From an uncultured Peptococcaceae bacterium (lineage in GTDB: Bacteria > Bacillota > Peptococcia > Peptococcales > Peptococcaceae), in the NCBI GenBank assembly GCA_937922955.1, contig CALAKO010000101.1, forward strand, positions 1-64,000: a DNA stretch of 64,000 bases. Direction: 5' to 3'. The number at the start of each line of letters is the position of its first letter. The first letter of the stretch is position 1. Positions 1 to 7,603 of the stretch are shown in pieces. The position numbers and the translations under genes are program-made. The notes beneath the pieces were generated by a model. It was given only the letters and a program-made list of their open reading frames with translations, was not told where the DNA came from and searched no databases.

Positions 1-593
1 TCTTCGGTCAGAAGAATGTCTTCGGCGTCAGTGGTTTCGAGGCGATGGCCGCCTTTGATGACGACGTTTTTTACACCCATTGCTTGGATTTTTTTTGCCG
101 CAGTGAGAAGGTCGTCGACGTTGGTGATGGTCATGCCAGTGATGACTTCCGCTTCTGGCAGATTTGGTGTCAATACTGTTGCTAGAGGCAGAATTTCCTT
201 AACGAGGGTGGCGCTGGCTTCGTCTTCCATGAGGGCCGCGCCGCCTTTAGCGATCATGACGGGATCAACAACCACTGGAATCTCTGGGTGCTTGCGCAGT
301 TCTGCAGCAACAGCGCGCATGATGTCCGCATCAGGCAGCATGCCGGTTTTAAGGGCACCGATTTCGAAATCGCTGAAGACAGAGTTCATTTGCTCGTTGA
401 CGAAATCGACAGGTACTTTGTGGATTCCTTGCACGCCGAGAGTGTTTTGTGCAGTGACAGCAACGATGACAGAGGTGCCGAATACACGGCGTTCCTGAAA
501 GGTTTTCAGGTCGGCCTGAATGCCAGCACCGCCGCCGCTGTCACTGCCGGCGATGGTGAGTGCTTGAGGAACAGGTTTTGCTTGATAAGACAT
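1..593 (-). CDS. thiD: Hydroxymethylpyrimidine/phosphomethylpyrimidine kinase ThiD (3' end outside window)
   Basis: Phosphorylates HMP and HMP-phosphate to HMP-pyrophosphate in thiamin synthesis (cytosol). The 197 visible codons start at ATG 593 and run off the window edge without a stop. The N-terminus has the ribokinase-like signature ALTIAGSDSGGGAGIQADLK, followed by TAQNTLG, ALKTGML, VVDPVM and VIKGGH, the family's usual order, so most of the enzyme (about 265 residues) is here. A GGAG lies about 9 bases upstream of the ATG. It follows thiW by 33 bases on the same strand and is therefore probably under the same TPP riboswitch. The family call is firm; pyridoxal kinase activity of related enzymes cannot be excluded. 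Confidence 0.93.
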   Translation of the reverse strand, partial: MSYQAKPVPQALTIAGSDSGGGAGIQADLKTFQERRVFGTSVIVAVTAQNTLGVQGIHKVPVDFVNEQMNSVFSDFEIGALKTGMLPDADIMRAVAAELRKHPEIPVVVDPVMIAKGGAALMEDEASATLVKEILPLATVLTPNLPEAEVITGMTITNVDDLLTAAKKIQAMGVKNVVIKGGHRLETTDAEDILLTE

Positions 594-626
594 GGTTCAT
601 TCTCCTTTTTTCAAATAATAATGAGA

Positions 627-1121
627 TTAATCCTTGAATTTGTCCAGCAAGCCGCGCGCTTTGAATGCTTTCAGCAGCAGTGCCGATGCGACAGCGCCGA
701 CAAACGTGGAAAGAAAGAAACTTGGTACATAGCCAAAGATGGCAACTTTGGCGCCGAGGAATGGCCAGGCCATGAGCGCAGCCACCATGGCACCCAGAAT
801 ACCAGTGCCGAACACTTCGCCCACAGCTGCACCAGCCAGATTGTGGAAGCGGCGGTAGATGATGCCAGCGAGGAAGGCGCCAATCATGCTGCCTGGAAAG
901 GCCAGGATGGAGCCGGTACCGGTCATGTTACGAATCAGCGAGGTGATAAACGCACAGCCAGTGGCGTACCATGGTCCCAGGGTAACAGCCGTGACGACAT
1001 TCATAAAGTGTTGCACGGGCGCGGCTTTTGCAAGGCCAACAGGAATGACGATAAAGGAATTAAAGATCACGCTGATGGCGATGAATAAACCGGCAATGAC
1101 AATCTTTTTTGTGTTGTTCAT
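627..1121 (-). CDS. thiW: ThiW-type ECF transporter S component (thiamin precursor uptake)
   Basis: Predicted membrane substrate-binding subunit of an energy-coupling factor transporter, 164 residues, probably importing the thiazole moiety of thiamin (family knowledge). Five or six hydrophobic segments cover nearly the whole protein, with the ThiW-like segment from NSFIVIPVGLAKAAPVQHF to TLGPWYATG. I chose ATG 1121 (MNNTKK): a longer reading from 1178 would start inside the terminator of the upstream riboswitch. GAAAGGAG lies about 12 bases upstream. The ECF ATPase and T subunits are not in the window, so a shared ECF module must be encoded elsewhere. Position directly behind a TPP riboswitch and before thiD supports the role. 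Confidence 0.88.
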   Translation of the reverse strand: MNNTKKIVIAGLFIAISVIFNSFIVIPVGLAKAAPVQHFMNVVTAVTLGPWYATGCAFITSLIRNMTGTGSILAFPGSMIGAFLAGIIYRRFHNLAGAAVGEVFGTGILGAMVAALMAWPFLGAKVAIFGYVPSFFLSTFVGAVASALLLKAFKARGLLDKFKD

Positions 1122-1143
1122 GTAAGACAATGCTCCTTTCAAT

Positions 1144-1173
1144 AAAAAAACGCCTGTGCACAAGTCACAGGCG
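1144..1173 (-). terminator. Riboswitch-controlled intrinsic terminator before thiW
   Basis: On the minus strand an 8-bp stem (CGCCTGTG/CACAGGCG, arms 1166-1173 and 1151-1158) is followed by a run of seven T. It lies between the TPP aptamer and the thiW start, the usual place for the expression platform, so TPP should cause early termination. Confidence 0.88.
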
Positions 1174-1185
1174 TTCATTAGAATC

Positions 1186-1266
1186 GATTCACTTTCCTAC
1201 GCTGGTATGAGCCAGATCAGGTTCAAGGAGTGCACTCTCAGTCCGATTGACGGACGCCCCCAGTGT
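1186..1266 (-). promoter_or_regulatory. TPP riboswitch (THI element)
   Basis: Read on the minus strand, the segment carries the conserved TPP-aptamer blocks in order: GGGGGCGTCC, CTGAGAG, CTTGAACCTGATCTGG and TCATACCAGCGTAGGAAAG. It sits directly upstream of the terminator and of thiW-thiD. Thiamin pyrophosphate binding is expected to switch the operon off. Confidence 0.96.
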
Positions 1267-1277
1267 TCTATGGCTAT

Positions 1278-1283
1278 AGTATA
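1278..1283 (-). promoter_or_regulatory. -10 element of the thiW-thiD promoter
   Basis: TATACT on the minus strand, about 10 bases before the first TPP-aptamer block. The -35 region is poor (CTGTAA-like at 18-bp spacing), so only the -10 is convincing. Confidence 0.5.
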
Positions 1284-1358
1284 CCATTGATGGCCATTTT
1301 TTTACAGATGAAATGTAAAAAAATGTAAAACCAGCGTTGTTGCATAAATTATGCGTGA

Positions 1359-3017
1359 TTAGGATAGTTTGCTTTGCGTGTAAAGTTTAGCGCCGCCGCC
1401 AATGTTGATGGCGTCAATGCCGTTCTGCTGCAGAATGCGAGAAGCGATGTGGCCGCGCAAACCAATCATGCAGGAAACATAGATAGGACGATCGTTAGGC
1501 ACTTCGCTGATGCGCTTGCGCAACTCTGGAAGCGGGATTTGAATGGTGGATGGCAGTGGCACCTTTTCAATTTCTTTTTTGCCGCGTACGTCGAGCACGG
1601 TGGCACCGCTGGCGAGCAGGGCTTCAATGTGTGGCACATCGTCGAAATATGCTTCACCATTGGCGATGTTTTCGGCGATATAACCGGCATAGTTGACAGC
1701 GGATTTTGCGGTATTGAATGGTGGAGCATAGCACAGTTCCACATCAGCCAGGTCATAGACGCTCATGTTGCCAGCAATGGCCGTTGCAATGACATCGATG
1801 GTTTTATCAATGCCCATATCCTGACCGACCGCCTGGGCACCATAAATCTTACCATCTTCTGGCGCATAAAGTACCTTCAGGCTGATTTGAGAAGCACCTG
1901 GATAGTAGGTTGCGTGGTTGGCTGGATAGAGGTGGATGGAGCGATAGTCCACATTCATTTGGCGCAGCTGTTTTTCATTTTTTCCGGTGGATGCGGCCTG
2001 CACCTTAAAGACGCGTACAATAGAGCTGCCAAGACTGCCGCGATAATGTTTGTCCTTGCCGCAGATGATGTCAGCAACCATGCGGCCCATACGGTTGGCA
2101 GGACCTGCTAATGGAATTTGAACTTTTTCGCCAAAGATGCAGTCGATGGTTTCGATGGCATCGCCGATGGCGTACACATCCTCAGCGCCGGCAACGCGGA
2201 ACTGATCATCGACCACAATGGCTCCGCGGGCATTGGTAGCTAAGCCAGCTTCTTTGATGAGTCCGGATTCTGGGCGCACGCCAATGGCGAGCACTGTCAA
2301 ATCCGTATCAATGCGTGATCCATCGGCCAGTACAACCGTCTTGCCGTCGTTTTCAAAGCCTTGTATGCCAGTACCCAGGGTCAACTGTACGCCATTTTTG
2401 CGCAGTTCAGCAGCGATGAGAGTGGCCATTTCTGGATCCAGCGAGGTCATCACTTGGTCTGCAGCTTCAACCAAATGCACGGACAGTCCCTTGTGCACGA
2501 GATTTTCTGCCATTTCCAGACCAATGAAGCCGCCGCCGACAACCACCGCTGTTTTTGGCGCCTGAGCATCCATAAAGCCTTTCAGTGCATCCACGTCTGC
2601 AATGTTGCGAATGGTGAAAATGCGTTCTCTGGCAGCGTCAAGGCCATCCAGATTTGGCACGATTGGAGAAGCACCCGGAGAAAGCACCAGCGCATCGTAG
2701 CGTTCCTCACGGGTTTCACCGCTTGTCAGATCGGTGACGGTCACTGTTTTTTCAGCAGGGTGAATGGCTGTGACCTCAGTTTTTGTGTGAATCTCCAGAT
2801 TGAACCAGGCGTTCATGGTTTTTACATCCTGCACCAGCAGCTGCTCGCGTTTTGGAATAACCCCACCGATGTAATATGGAAGGCCGCAGTTTGCAAAAGA
2901 AATGTATTCACCACGCTCAAAGAGGACAATTTCTGCTTGTTCATCCATGCGACGCAGGCGTGCTGCGCAAGAGGCACCACCAGCAACCCCGCCGACAATT
3001 AAAATACGTTTAGCCAA
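1359..3017 (-). CDS. CoA-disulfide reductase with C-terminal rhodanese domain
   Basis: FAD-dependent disulfide reductase of 552 residues, predicted to reduce CoA disulfide or CoA persulfide/polysulfide with NAD(P)H. N-terminal FAD fold (ILIVGGVAGGASCAARLRR), catalytic Cys in SFANCGLPYYIGG near residue 43, second dinucleotide fold (VVVGGGFIGLEMAE), FAD end motif (YAIGDAIE), dimerisation domain, then a rhodanese domain from about 450 with active Cys in SCMIGLRGH. This is the fused CoADR-RHD architecture known from Bacillus and Shewanella. I chose the TTG at 3017 because AAAGGAG stands 7 bases before it; the longer reading would start inside that ribosome site. Whether it mainly reduces CoA disulfide or polysulfide cannot be told. 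Confidence 0.9.
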   Translation of the reverse strand: MAKRILIVGGVAGGASCAARLRRMDEQAEIVLFERGEYISFANCGLPYYIGGVIPKREQLLVQDVKTMNAWFNLEIHTKTEVTAIHPAEKTVTVTDLTSGETREERYDALVLSPGASPIVPNLDGLDAARERIFTIRNIADVDALKGFMDAQAPKTAVVVGGGFIGLEMAENLVHKGLSVHLVEAADQVMTSLDPEMATLIAAELRKNGVQLTLGTGIQGFENDGKTVVLADGSRIDTDLTVLAIGVRPESGLIKEAGLATNARGAIVVDDQFRVAGAEDVYAIGDAIETIDCIFGEKVQIPLAGPANRMGRMVADIICGKDKHYRGSLGSSIVRVFKVQAASTGKNEKQLRQMNVDYRSIHLYPANHATYYPGASQISLKVLYAPEDGKIYGAQAVGQDMGIDKTIDVIATAIAGNMSVYDLADVELCYAPPFNTAKSAVNYAGYIAENIANGEAYFDDVPHIEALLASGATVLDVRGKKEIEKVPLPSTIQIPLPELRKRISEVPNDRPIYVSCMIGLRGHIASRILQQNGIDAINIGGGAKLYTQSKLS

Positions 3018-3054
3018 AATAAAAACTCCTTTCAATGTAATTTCTCTGAATATA

Positions 3055-3060
3055 ATTATA
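3055..3060 (-). promoter_or_regulatory. -10 element upstream of the CoA-disulfide reductase
   Basis: Consensus TATAAT on the minus strand about 40 bases upstream of the TTG start. No good -35 stands 16-18 bp upstream, so an activator may be needed (inference). Confidence 0.45.
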
Positions 3061-3496
3061 CGATAAAATTCCTGCGCAGAATAGTCTTTTTCTTCATAGG
3101 ACTTCTAATGTCTAAAATAAGTGGGCGGTAAGCGTTATAAATGGCTGCTTACAACAATTTTATGCAAGGACCTATGCCCTTGGCACAAAAAACGGCATAA
3201 ATGCATTTGAATAAAAGTGATTCTTTTGCACCAAGCTTTTTTAGTCGCATTATTACCAAAAAAGACTGGAGTGAGAAAAGAAAAAACTGTTTGAATTTTA
3301 TGTTAACAAAGCCGTTTTTTAAGGTTGCTTATTTTTAAATAACGTCTCATAATAGTTTTTTTCTAAACATTATTTCGTTATATTTTTACTGACGCTGCGG
3401 CTGTTTTTTACGGAAACAGTGATTTGTGAGCACTTTTTTGGAAGGTGTGAAAAAGATATGTTGCATTTTTTCAACATAATTATAAGAAATACGGTC
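3061..3496. other. AT-rich intergenic region without a supported gene
   Basis: The divergent region between the reductase and the fix operon is 694 bases long; this part has no ORF with a ribosome site. The only structure I see is an inverted repeat ATGTTG/CAACAT (3458-3463 and 3472-3477). Its half-site spacing does not fit the Rex consensus. Confidence 0.5.
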
Positions 3497-3525
3497 TTGA
3501 CGCATCCGCGATTGTTTATGATAAT
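3497..3525 (+). promoter_or_regulatory. Candidate upstream promoter of the fix operon
   Basis: TTGACG, 17 bases, GATAAT. Good sigma-A match about 190 bases before fixC; it would give a longer leader than the second promoter. Confidence 0.5.
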
Positions 3526-3572
3526 AATAACGAAGAACAATGGATTTGGTCTTATGCGTTCGAAAATAACCT

Positions 3573-3601
3573 TTGAAATAGTCTGAAAATTATTGTAAGA
3601 T
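3573..3601 (+). promoter_or_regulatory. Candidate main promoter of the fix operon
   Basis: TTGAAA, exactly 17 bases, TAAGAT. The predicted transcript start (about 3608) is just before the palindrome at 3616-3638, so the palindrome would lie in the initially transcribed region. Confidence 0.62.
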
Positions 3602-3615
3602 AAAAGAGGACAATT

Positions 3616-3638
3616 TGTAATTGTGTCGCACAATTACA
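3616..3638. promoter_or_regulatory. Perfect 10-bp palindrome, candidate operator of the fix operon
   Basis: TGTAATTGTG and its exact reverse complement are separated by three bases (TCG). It stands directly downstream of the promoter at 3573-3601 and is not followed by a T-run, so an operator or an mRNA 5' hairpin is more likely than a terminator. It does not match Rex, Fnr/Crp or CsoR consensus spacing. Regulator unknown. Confidence 0.55.
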
Positions 3639-3711
3639 GATTATTTTCGGCGCGAAGACGCCAAAAGGTATGAGTTGTTTAAATCTCAATATTAAATGAG
3701 GTGGGAGAAAC

Positions 3712-4995
3712 ATGTCAGAAGAAAGATTTGAAGTGATCGTCATTGGCGGTGGCTTAGCAGGTTTGTCTGCGGCATATCGTCTCTCCAAAGCAGGCCGTAA
3801 GGTTCTCGTTTTGGAAAAGGCCCCTTACAGTGGTGCAAAGAATGTATCCGGCGGCCGTATCTATACCTACGCTCTTGACAAGCTCATGGGTGACGAATGG
3901 AAAAAAGATGCTCCGCTTGAACGTGAAATCAATCAGGAATACCTGATGATGATGAACGACGAAGATGCTGTCATCATTGATACAACGACCAATGCACTGG
4001 GCAACCAGTCTTACAGCGTTCTGCGTGAAAAATTTGATAAATGGCTCGCTAAGAAGGTTGAAGAAGCTGGCGGTCTTGTTATCGGTGGTGCTTGCGTAGA
4101 TGGCCTCATCCGCAAGGATGGCCGTGTTTGCGGTGTTACCGTTGGTAAAGAAGAACTCGAATGTGATCTCGTTATTGATGCAGAAGGTGTTAACGCCATC
4201 GTTGCTGAACGTGCAGGCGTTATCGATCCAATCCGTCTTGAAAACATCGCAGTTGGTATCAAATCCGTCATTCGTCTGAAAGAAAGCGTTATCAACGACC
4301 GCTTCAATACCGACAGTGACAAGGGTGCCGCTCTCCTCGGTATGGGTTCTGCAAACCAGGGCATCTTTGGTGGTCTCTTCATGTACACCAACAAAGACAC
4401 CATTTCCATCGGTTTGGTACAGGATTCCAAGACCTGGAAAGAAAGCGGCCTCCATCTGCCAGATGCAATGGAAGCATTGAAAGAACATCCAGTCATCGGT
4501 AAGTACATCGATGGCGGCGAATTGGTTGAATACACCGCTCACTTGATTCCAGAAGGCGGCTATGATTCCTTCTCCGAATTCTGCGGCGATGGGATCCTCG
4601 TTACCGGGGATGCTGCTGGTCTCTGCTTGAACCGTGGTTACACCGTTCGTGGTATGGACTATGCCATCATGAGTGGTATCGCAGCTGCTGAAACTGCTGA
4701 ACAGGCACTTGCTAAAGGCATCTTCACAAAAGATTTCCTGAGCATGTATACCGCACGTCTTGAACATAACACCCTGAATGACTTCAAGACGCTGAAGAAA
4801 GCGCATCACTACATGGCTAACAGCGAACATCTCTTCACAACCTACCCAGAACTCGCTATCAGCGCTCTGCAGAGCATGTATAAAGTTGATGGCGGTGCCG
4901 CTCAGGGCGTTGCGAAGACCATCGTAAAAGGTTTGCCTAAGGTCAAAGTGTTTAGCGTAGCAAAAGATGCAATCAAGGGGGTATTATCATTATGA
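3712..4995 (+). CDS. fixC: FixC-type flavoprotein, Etf:quinone oxidoreductase subunit
   Basis: FAD protein of 427 residues that, in FixABCX complexes, takes electrons from the EtfAB (FixAB) flavins and passes them to the quinone pool with FixX. The N-terminal Rossmann motif is VIVIGGGLAGLSAAYRL, followed by the FixC/GG-reductase signature around YSGAKNVSGG and the second FAD motif near GDGILVTGDAAGL. Length matches FixC (about 430). GAGGTGGGAG precedes the ATG. Its stop overlaps the fixX start by four bases, so translation is coupled. First gene of fixC-fixX-fixA-fixB. No dehydrogenase or nitrogenase gene is adjacent, so the electron donor is probably NADH or a dehydrogenase encoded elsewhere (inference). 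Confidence 0.92.
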   Translation: MSEERFEVIVIGGGLAGLSAAYRLSKAGRKVLVLEKAPYSGAKNVSGGRIYTYALDKLMGDEWKKDAPLEREINQEYLMMMNDEDAVIIDTTTNALGNQSYSVLREKFDKWLAKKVEEAGGLVIGGACVDGLIRKDGRVCGVTVGKEELECDLVIDAEGVNAIVAERAGVIDPIRLENIAVGIKSVIRLKESVINDRFNTDSDKGAALLGMGSANQGIFGGLFMYTNKDTISIGLVQDSKTWKESGLHLPDAMEALKEHPVIGKYIDGGELVEYTAHLIPEGGYDSFSEFCGDGILVTGDAAGLCLNRGYTVRGMDYAIMSGIAAAETAEQALAKGIFTKDFLSMYTARLEHNTLNDFKTLKKAHHYMANSEHLFTTYPELAISALQSMYKVDGGAAQGVAKTIVKGLPKVKVFSVAKDAIKGVLSL

Positions 4996-5297
4996 TGAAA
5001 AAACTGAATATGGACGACCGTCTTGCGGCCGACCGTTTCGACAGTGATGACGAAAACGCACACATCGTCATTGATAAAGAAGCATGCCGTACCTGCACTC
5101 ATCGTGCTTGCACCTATAGCTGCCCTGCCGAACGTTACAAATGGGATGAACTCAACGACATTATGACGTTTGACCATGTCGGTTGCCTCGAATGCGGGAA
5201 CTGCCGTCTTGTTTGCGAACGTCTCAATGAACGTCGTCCTGGCTATGACTGGAACTACCCAACTGAAGGGCATGGTTTCCTTTCTAAGCAAGGCTAA
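4992..5297 (+). CDS. fixX: FixX-type ferredoxin-like protein
   Basis: Small iron-sulfur partner of FixC, 101 residues. Eight cysteines are arranged as C32-x2-C35-x4-C40-x3-C44 and C65-x2-C68-x2-C71-x3-C75, enough for two [4Fe-4S] clusters, as reported for FixX of the bifurcating complex. The C-terminus has RRPGYDWNYPTEGHG, typical of the family. ATG overlaps the fixC stop (ATGA). A second ATG follows at once, so the start could be one codon later. It should carry electrons between the FixC flavin and the quinone site. Confidence 0.92.
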   Translation: MMKKLNMDDRLAADRFDSDDENAHIVIDKEACRTCTHRACTYSCPAERYKWDELNDIMTFDHVGCLECGNCRLVCERLNERRPGYDWNYPTEGHGFLSKQG

Positions 5298-5357
5298 TTA
5301 AGCAAGAGATCGTTGTTAATTCATTTTCGAATAACGAAGAAAGAGGAGCAGTGAACT

Positions 5358-6167
5358 ATGAGAATCTTAGCATGCGTTAAACAGGTTCCGGATACCTCCG
5401 AAATTAAGGTCGATCCAGTAACCAATACCCTGATTCGTAAAGGGGTACCAAGTATTGTTAACCCAATGGACTTAAATGCAGTTGAAACTGCAGTTACACT
5501 TAAGGAACAGAATCCAGATACCACCATTACCCTTCTGAGCATGGGGCCTCCTCCAGCAGAAGAAGCTCTGCGTGAATGCCTCAGCATGGGCTGCGACGAT
5601 GCTTTCTTGCTGACTGACCGTGCATTTGGTGGTGCTGATACCTATGCAACCAGTTATTCCCTCTACGTTGCAACCAAATACATCGAAGAGTTGAAGGGCG
5701 AAAAATTCGACCTCATCATCTGCGGTATCATGGCTGTCGACGGGGATACCGGTCAGGTTGGCCCAGAATTGGCTGAACACCTCGGCATTCCTCAGGTTAC
5801 CTATTGCATCGGCGCTGAATTGAAAGGCGATAAGATCGTTACCAAGCGCGCTCATGAAATGGGTTATGAAGTGCTCGAATCCCAGCTTCCATGCCTCTTG
5901 GCAGTTACCAAGGACATCAACAAACCACGTCGTGGTAGTGTTCGTGGTAAGATTGCTGCTAAGCGTGCAAAAGTTGAATGGATTTCTGCTGACATGCTGG
6001 GCGATGCACTTGACCGTACCAGAATCGGTCTGAAGGGTTCCCCAACCAACGTTCGCAGCGCACATCCACCAAAAATGCGCACCCGTGGCGAAGACGTTAC
6101 TGGTAAGGACGCTAAGGAATCTGTTGCCAACTTGATGGCAAAACTGACTGAAAACAACTTAATCTGA
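5358..6167 (+). CDS. fixA: FixA / electron transfer flavoprotein beta subunit
   Basis: Beta subunit of the electron transfer flavoprotein, 269 residues, normal length. It starts MRILACVKQVPDTSEIKVD and contains the nucleotide loop VDGDTGQVGPELAEHLGIP, seen in bifurcating FixA/EtfB proteins (family knowledge). AAGAGGAG stands about 9 bases before ATG 5358. A 60-base gap separates it from fixX, with no terminator or promoter that I recognise, so it belongs to the same operon. With FixB it should bind the bifurcating FAD and oxidise NADH. Confidence 0.93.
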   Translation: MRILACVKQVPDTSEIKVDPVTNTLIRKGVPSIVNPMDLNAVETAVTLKEQNPDTTITLLSMGPPPAEEALRECLSMGCDDAFLLTDRAFGGADTYATSYSLYVATKYIEELKGEKFDLIICGIMAVDGDTGQVGPELAEHLGIPQVTYCIGAELKGDKIVTKRAHEMGYEVLESQLPCLLAVTKDINKPRRGSVRGKIAAKRAKVEWISADMLGDALDRTRIGLKGSPTNVRSAHPPKMRTRGEDVTGKDAKESVANLMAKLTENNLI

Positions 6168-6183
6168 GGGAGGCTGAAAAAAC

Positions 6184-7194
6184 ATGGATTTGAAAGAATA
6201 CAAGAACCTTTGGGTCTTCATTGAACAGGAAAACAATGAACCTAAAAACGTCGGCCTCGAACTTTTAAATGAAGCAAGACGTATGGCTGGCGAATGCGGC
6301 CAGGAAGTTTGGGCTATGGTTATCGGCGAAGATAACAAGAAATGCATCGAAGAAGCTGCTGCTTATGGCGCAGACAAGGTTGTTTCTGTTGAAGGCCCAG
6401 AATTCGCACATTACGGCACCGAAGCTTATTCTCAGGCTGTTATCGAACTGATCAATAAGCATAAACCATCCGCTATCCTCTTTGGCGCAACCTTCAATGG
6501 TCGTGACCTGGGTCCAAAAGTTGCCTGCAACATGCACACCGGTTTGACCGCTGACTGCACCGAATTGGAAATCGATAAAGATGGCGTTGTAACCTGGATC
6601 CGTCCAGCTCTTGGCGGTAACCTCATGGGTCACATCTATTGCCCTAACACCCGTCCTCAGATGGGTACTGTACGTCCAGCCGTATTCAAGAAAGCTGAAC
6701 GTCAGGATGGACGCAAAGTTCCAGTTATCAACGAAAAAATCGTTATCAAGCCAGAAAACCTCCGTACCAAATTCCTCGAATTTGTGCAGACCGTTGATGA
6801 TGGCGCAGTTCGCATCGAAGATGCTAACATCATTGTTTGCGGTGGCCGTGGTCTTGGTAAAGGTGAAAACTTCAAACTTCTGCAAGATCTCGCTGATGCA
6901 CTCGGCGGTGTTGTAGCAGGTAGCCGTAAGACCGTTGACGCTGGTTGGATGCCAGTTGCTCAGCAGGTTGGTCAGACCGGTAAAACCGTTAACCCTGATA
7001 TCTTCATCTCTGTTGGTATCAGCGGCGCTATCCAGCACCAGGTTGGTATGGAAAAATCCGGTACCATCATTGCGATCAACAATGATCCAGAAGCTCCTGT
7101 ATTTGAAATTGCCACCTATGGTATCGTTGGCGACCTCTTCCAGGTTGTTCCAGCTCTGACCGAAGCGGTTAAAGAATACAAGAAAAGCAAATAA
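6184..7194 (+). CDS. fixB: FixB / electron transfer flavoprotein alpha subunit
   Basis: Alpha subunit of the electron transfer flavoprotein, 336 residues. The C-terminal FAD domain has the classical signature run: GGRGLGKGENF, AGSRKTVDAGW, QVGQTGKTVNPD, GISGAIQHQVGM and IAINNDPEAPVFEIATYG. A GAGGGAGG site is 7 bases upstream; the gap to fixA is only 16 bases. Last gene of the operon, followed by a strong terminator. Base use in the four fix genes is strongly biased to a few codons, suggesting high expression. Confidence 0.94.
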   Translation: MDLKEYKNLWVFIEQENNEPKNVGLELLNEARRMAGECGQEVWAMVIGEDNKKCIEEAAAYGADKVVSVEGPEFAHYGTEAYSQAVIELINKHKPSAILFGATFNGRDLGPKVACNMHTGLTADCTELEIDKDGVVTWIRPALGGNLMGHIYCPNTRPQMGTVRPAVFKKAERQDGRKVPVINEKIVIKPENLRTKFLEFVQTVDDGAVRIEDANIIVCGGRGLGKGENFKLLQDLADALGGVVAGSRKTVDAGWMPVAQQVGQTGKTVNPDIFISVGISGAIQHQVGMEKSGTIIAINNDPEAPVFEIATYGIVGDLFQVVPALTEAVKEYKKSK

Positions 7195-7217
7195 TAACAC
7201 TCATACCTGATTCATTG

Positions 7218-7251
7218 AAGGCCCTCTGCAGCACTACGGCAGAGGGCCTTT
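7218..7251 (+). terminator. Terminator of the fix operon
   Basis: A perfect 12-bp stem AAGGCCCTCTGC/GCAGAGGGCCTT with a 9-base loop stands 24 bases after the fixB stop. Confidence 0.9.
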
Positions 7252-7327
7252 GCATGTGTTTACTACAGGTTTGCCGATGATTGGCTGATATTGAAAGTTG
7301 ATCATTGGTTTATGAGAAAATGTGAAT

Positions 7328-7369
7328 GGGGCTGACGCGTAAACAATGTTTGTTTATGCGTCAGCCCCA
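7328..7369 (-). terminator. Hairpin downstream of the magnesium cluster
   Basis: An 18-bp near-perfect stem starting GGGGCTGACGC and ending GCGTCAGCCCC, with a short AATG-type loop, lies just after the stop of the 66-residue membrane protein gene. T-runs are weak on both sides, so termination may be factor-assisted. Confidence 0.6.
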
Positions 7370-7375
7370 TTGTTA

Positions 7376-7576
7376 TTATCGGCGAATCTGATCGGTAAGG
7401 ATCATGGCGCCTTTGCGTGGAATACGTGACGAAGGTTTTATGCTCCAGAAAATCAAATTCATTAGGAGCACAATCAGAAGAACAGCACTGAGAGATACCC
7501 AAAAGCCCATGTTGAATCTCCATAGTGTGGTAGTGCCGAAAATTTTCAACCAGATGGAAGTCCAGTTCATCGTCAT
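7376..7576 (-). CDS. Small membrane protein downstream of mgtA, function unknown
   Basis: A 66-residue protein with one clear membrane segment (about residues 23-45, GFWVSLSAVLLIVLLMNLIFW), a tryptophan-containing amphipathic N-terminus and a basic C-terminus. AAAGGAG stands 9 bases before ATG 7576, and it follows mgtA by 27 bases on the same strand, so translation is credible. I do not recognise the family. Small membrane proteins that stabilise or destabilise MgtA (MgtS, MgtR) are known in enterobacteria, but there is no sequence likeness I can claim. A modulator of the adjacent transporter is an inference from position only. Confidence 0.72.
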   Translation of the reverse strand: MTMNWTSIWLKIFGTTTLWRFNMGFWVSLSAVLLIVLLMNLIFWSIKPSSRIPRKGAMILTDQIRR

Positions 7577-7603
7577 AGAAAACAGCTCCTTTCAGTGATG
7601 ACG

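Noticed and set aside
3458..3477. ATGTTG/CAACAT inverted repeat as a Rex site
   Set aside because: The half-sites are two bases too far apart for the Rex consensus.
3370..3633. Minus-strand 87-codon ORF in the fix regulatory region
   Set aside because: AT-rich, no ribosome site, and it overlaps the fix promoters and palindrome.
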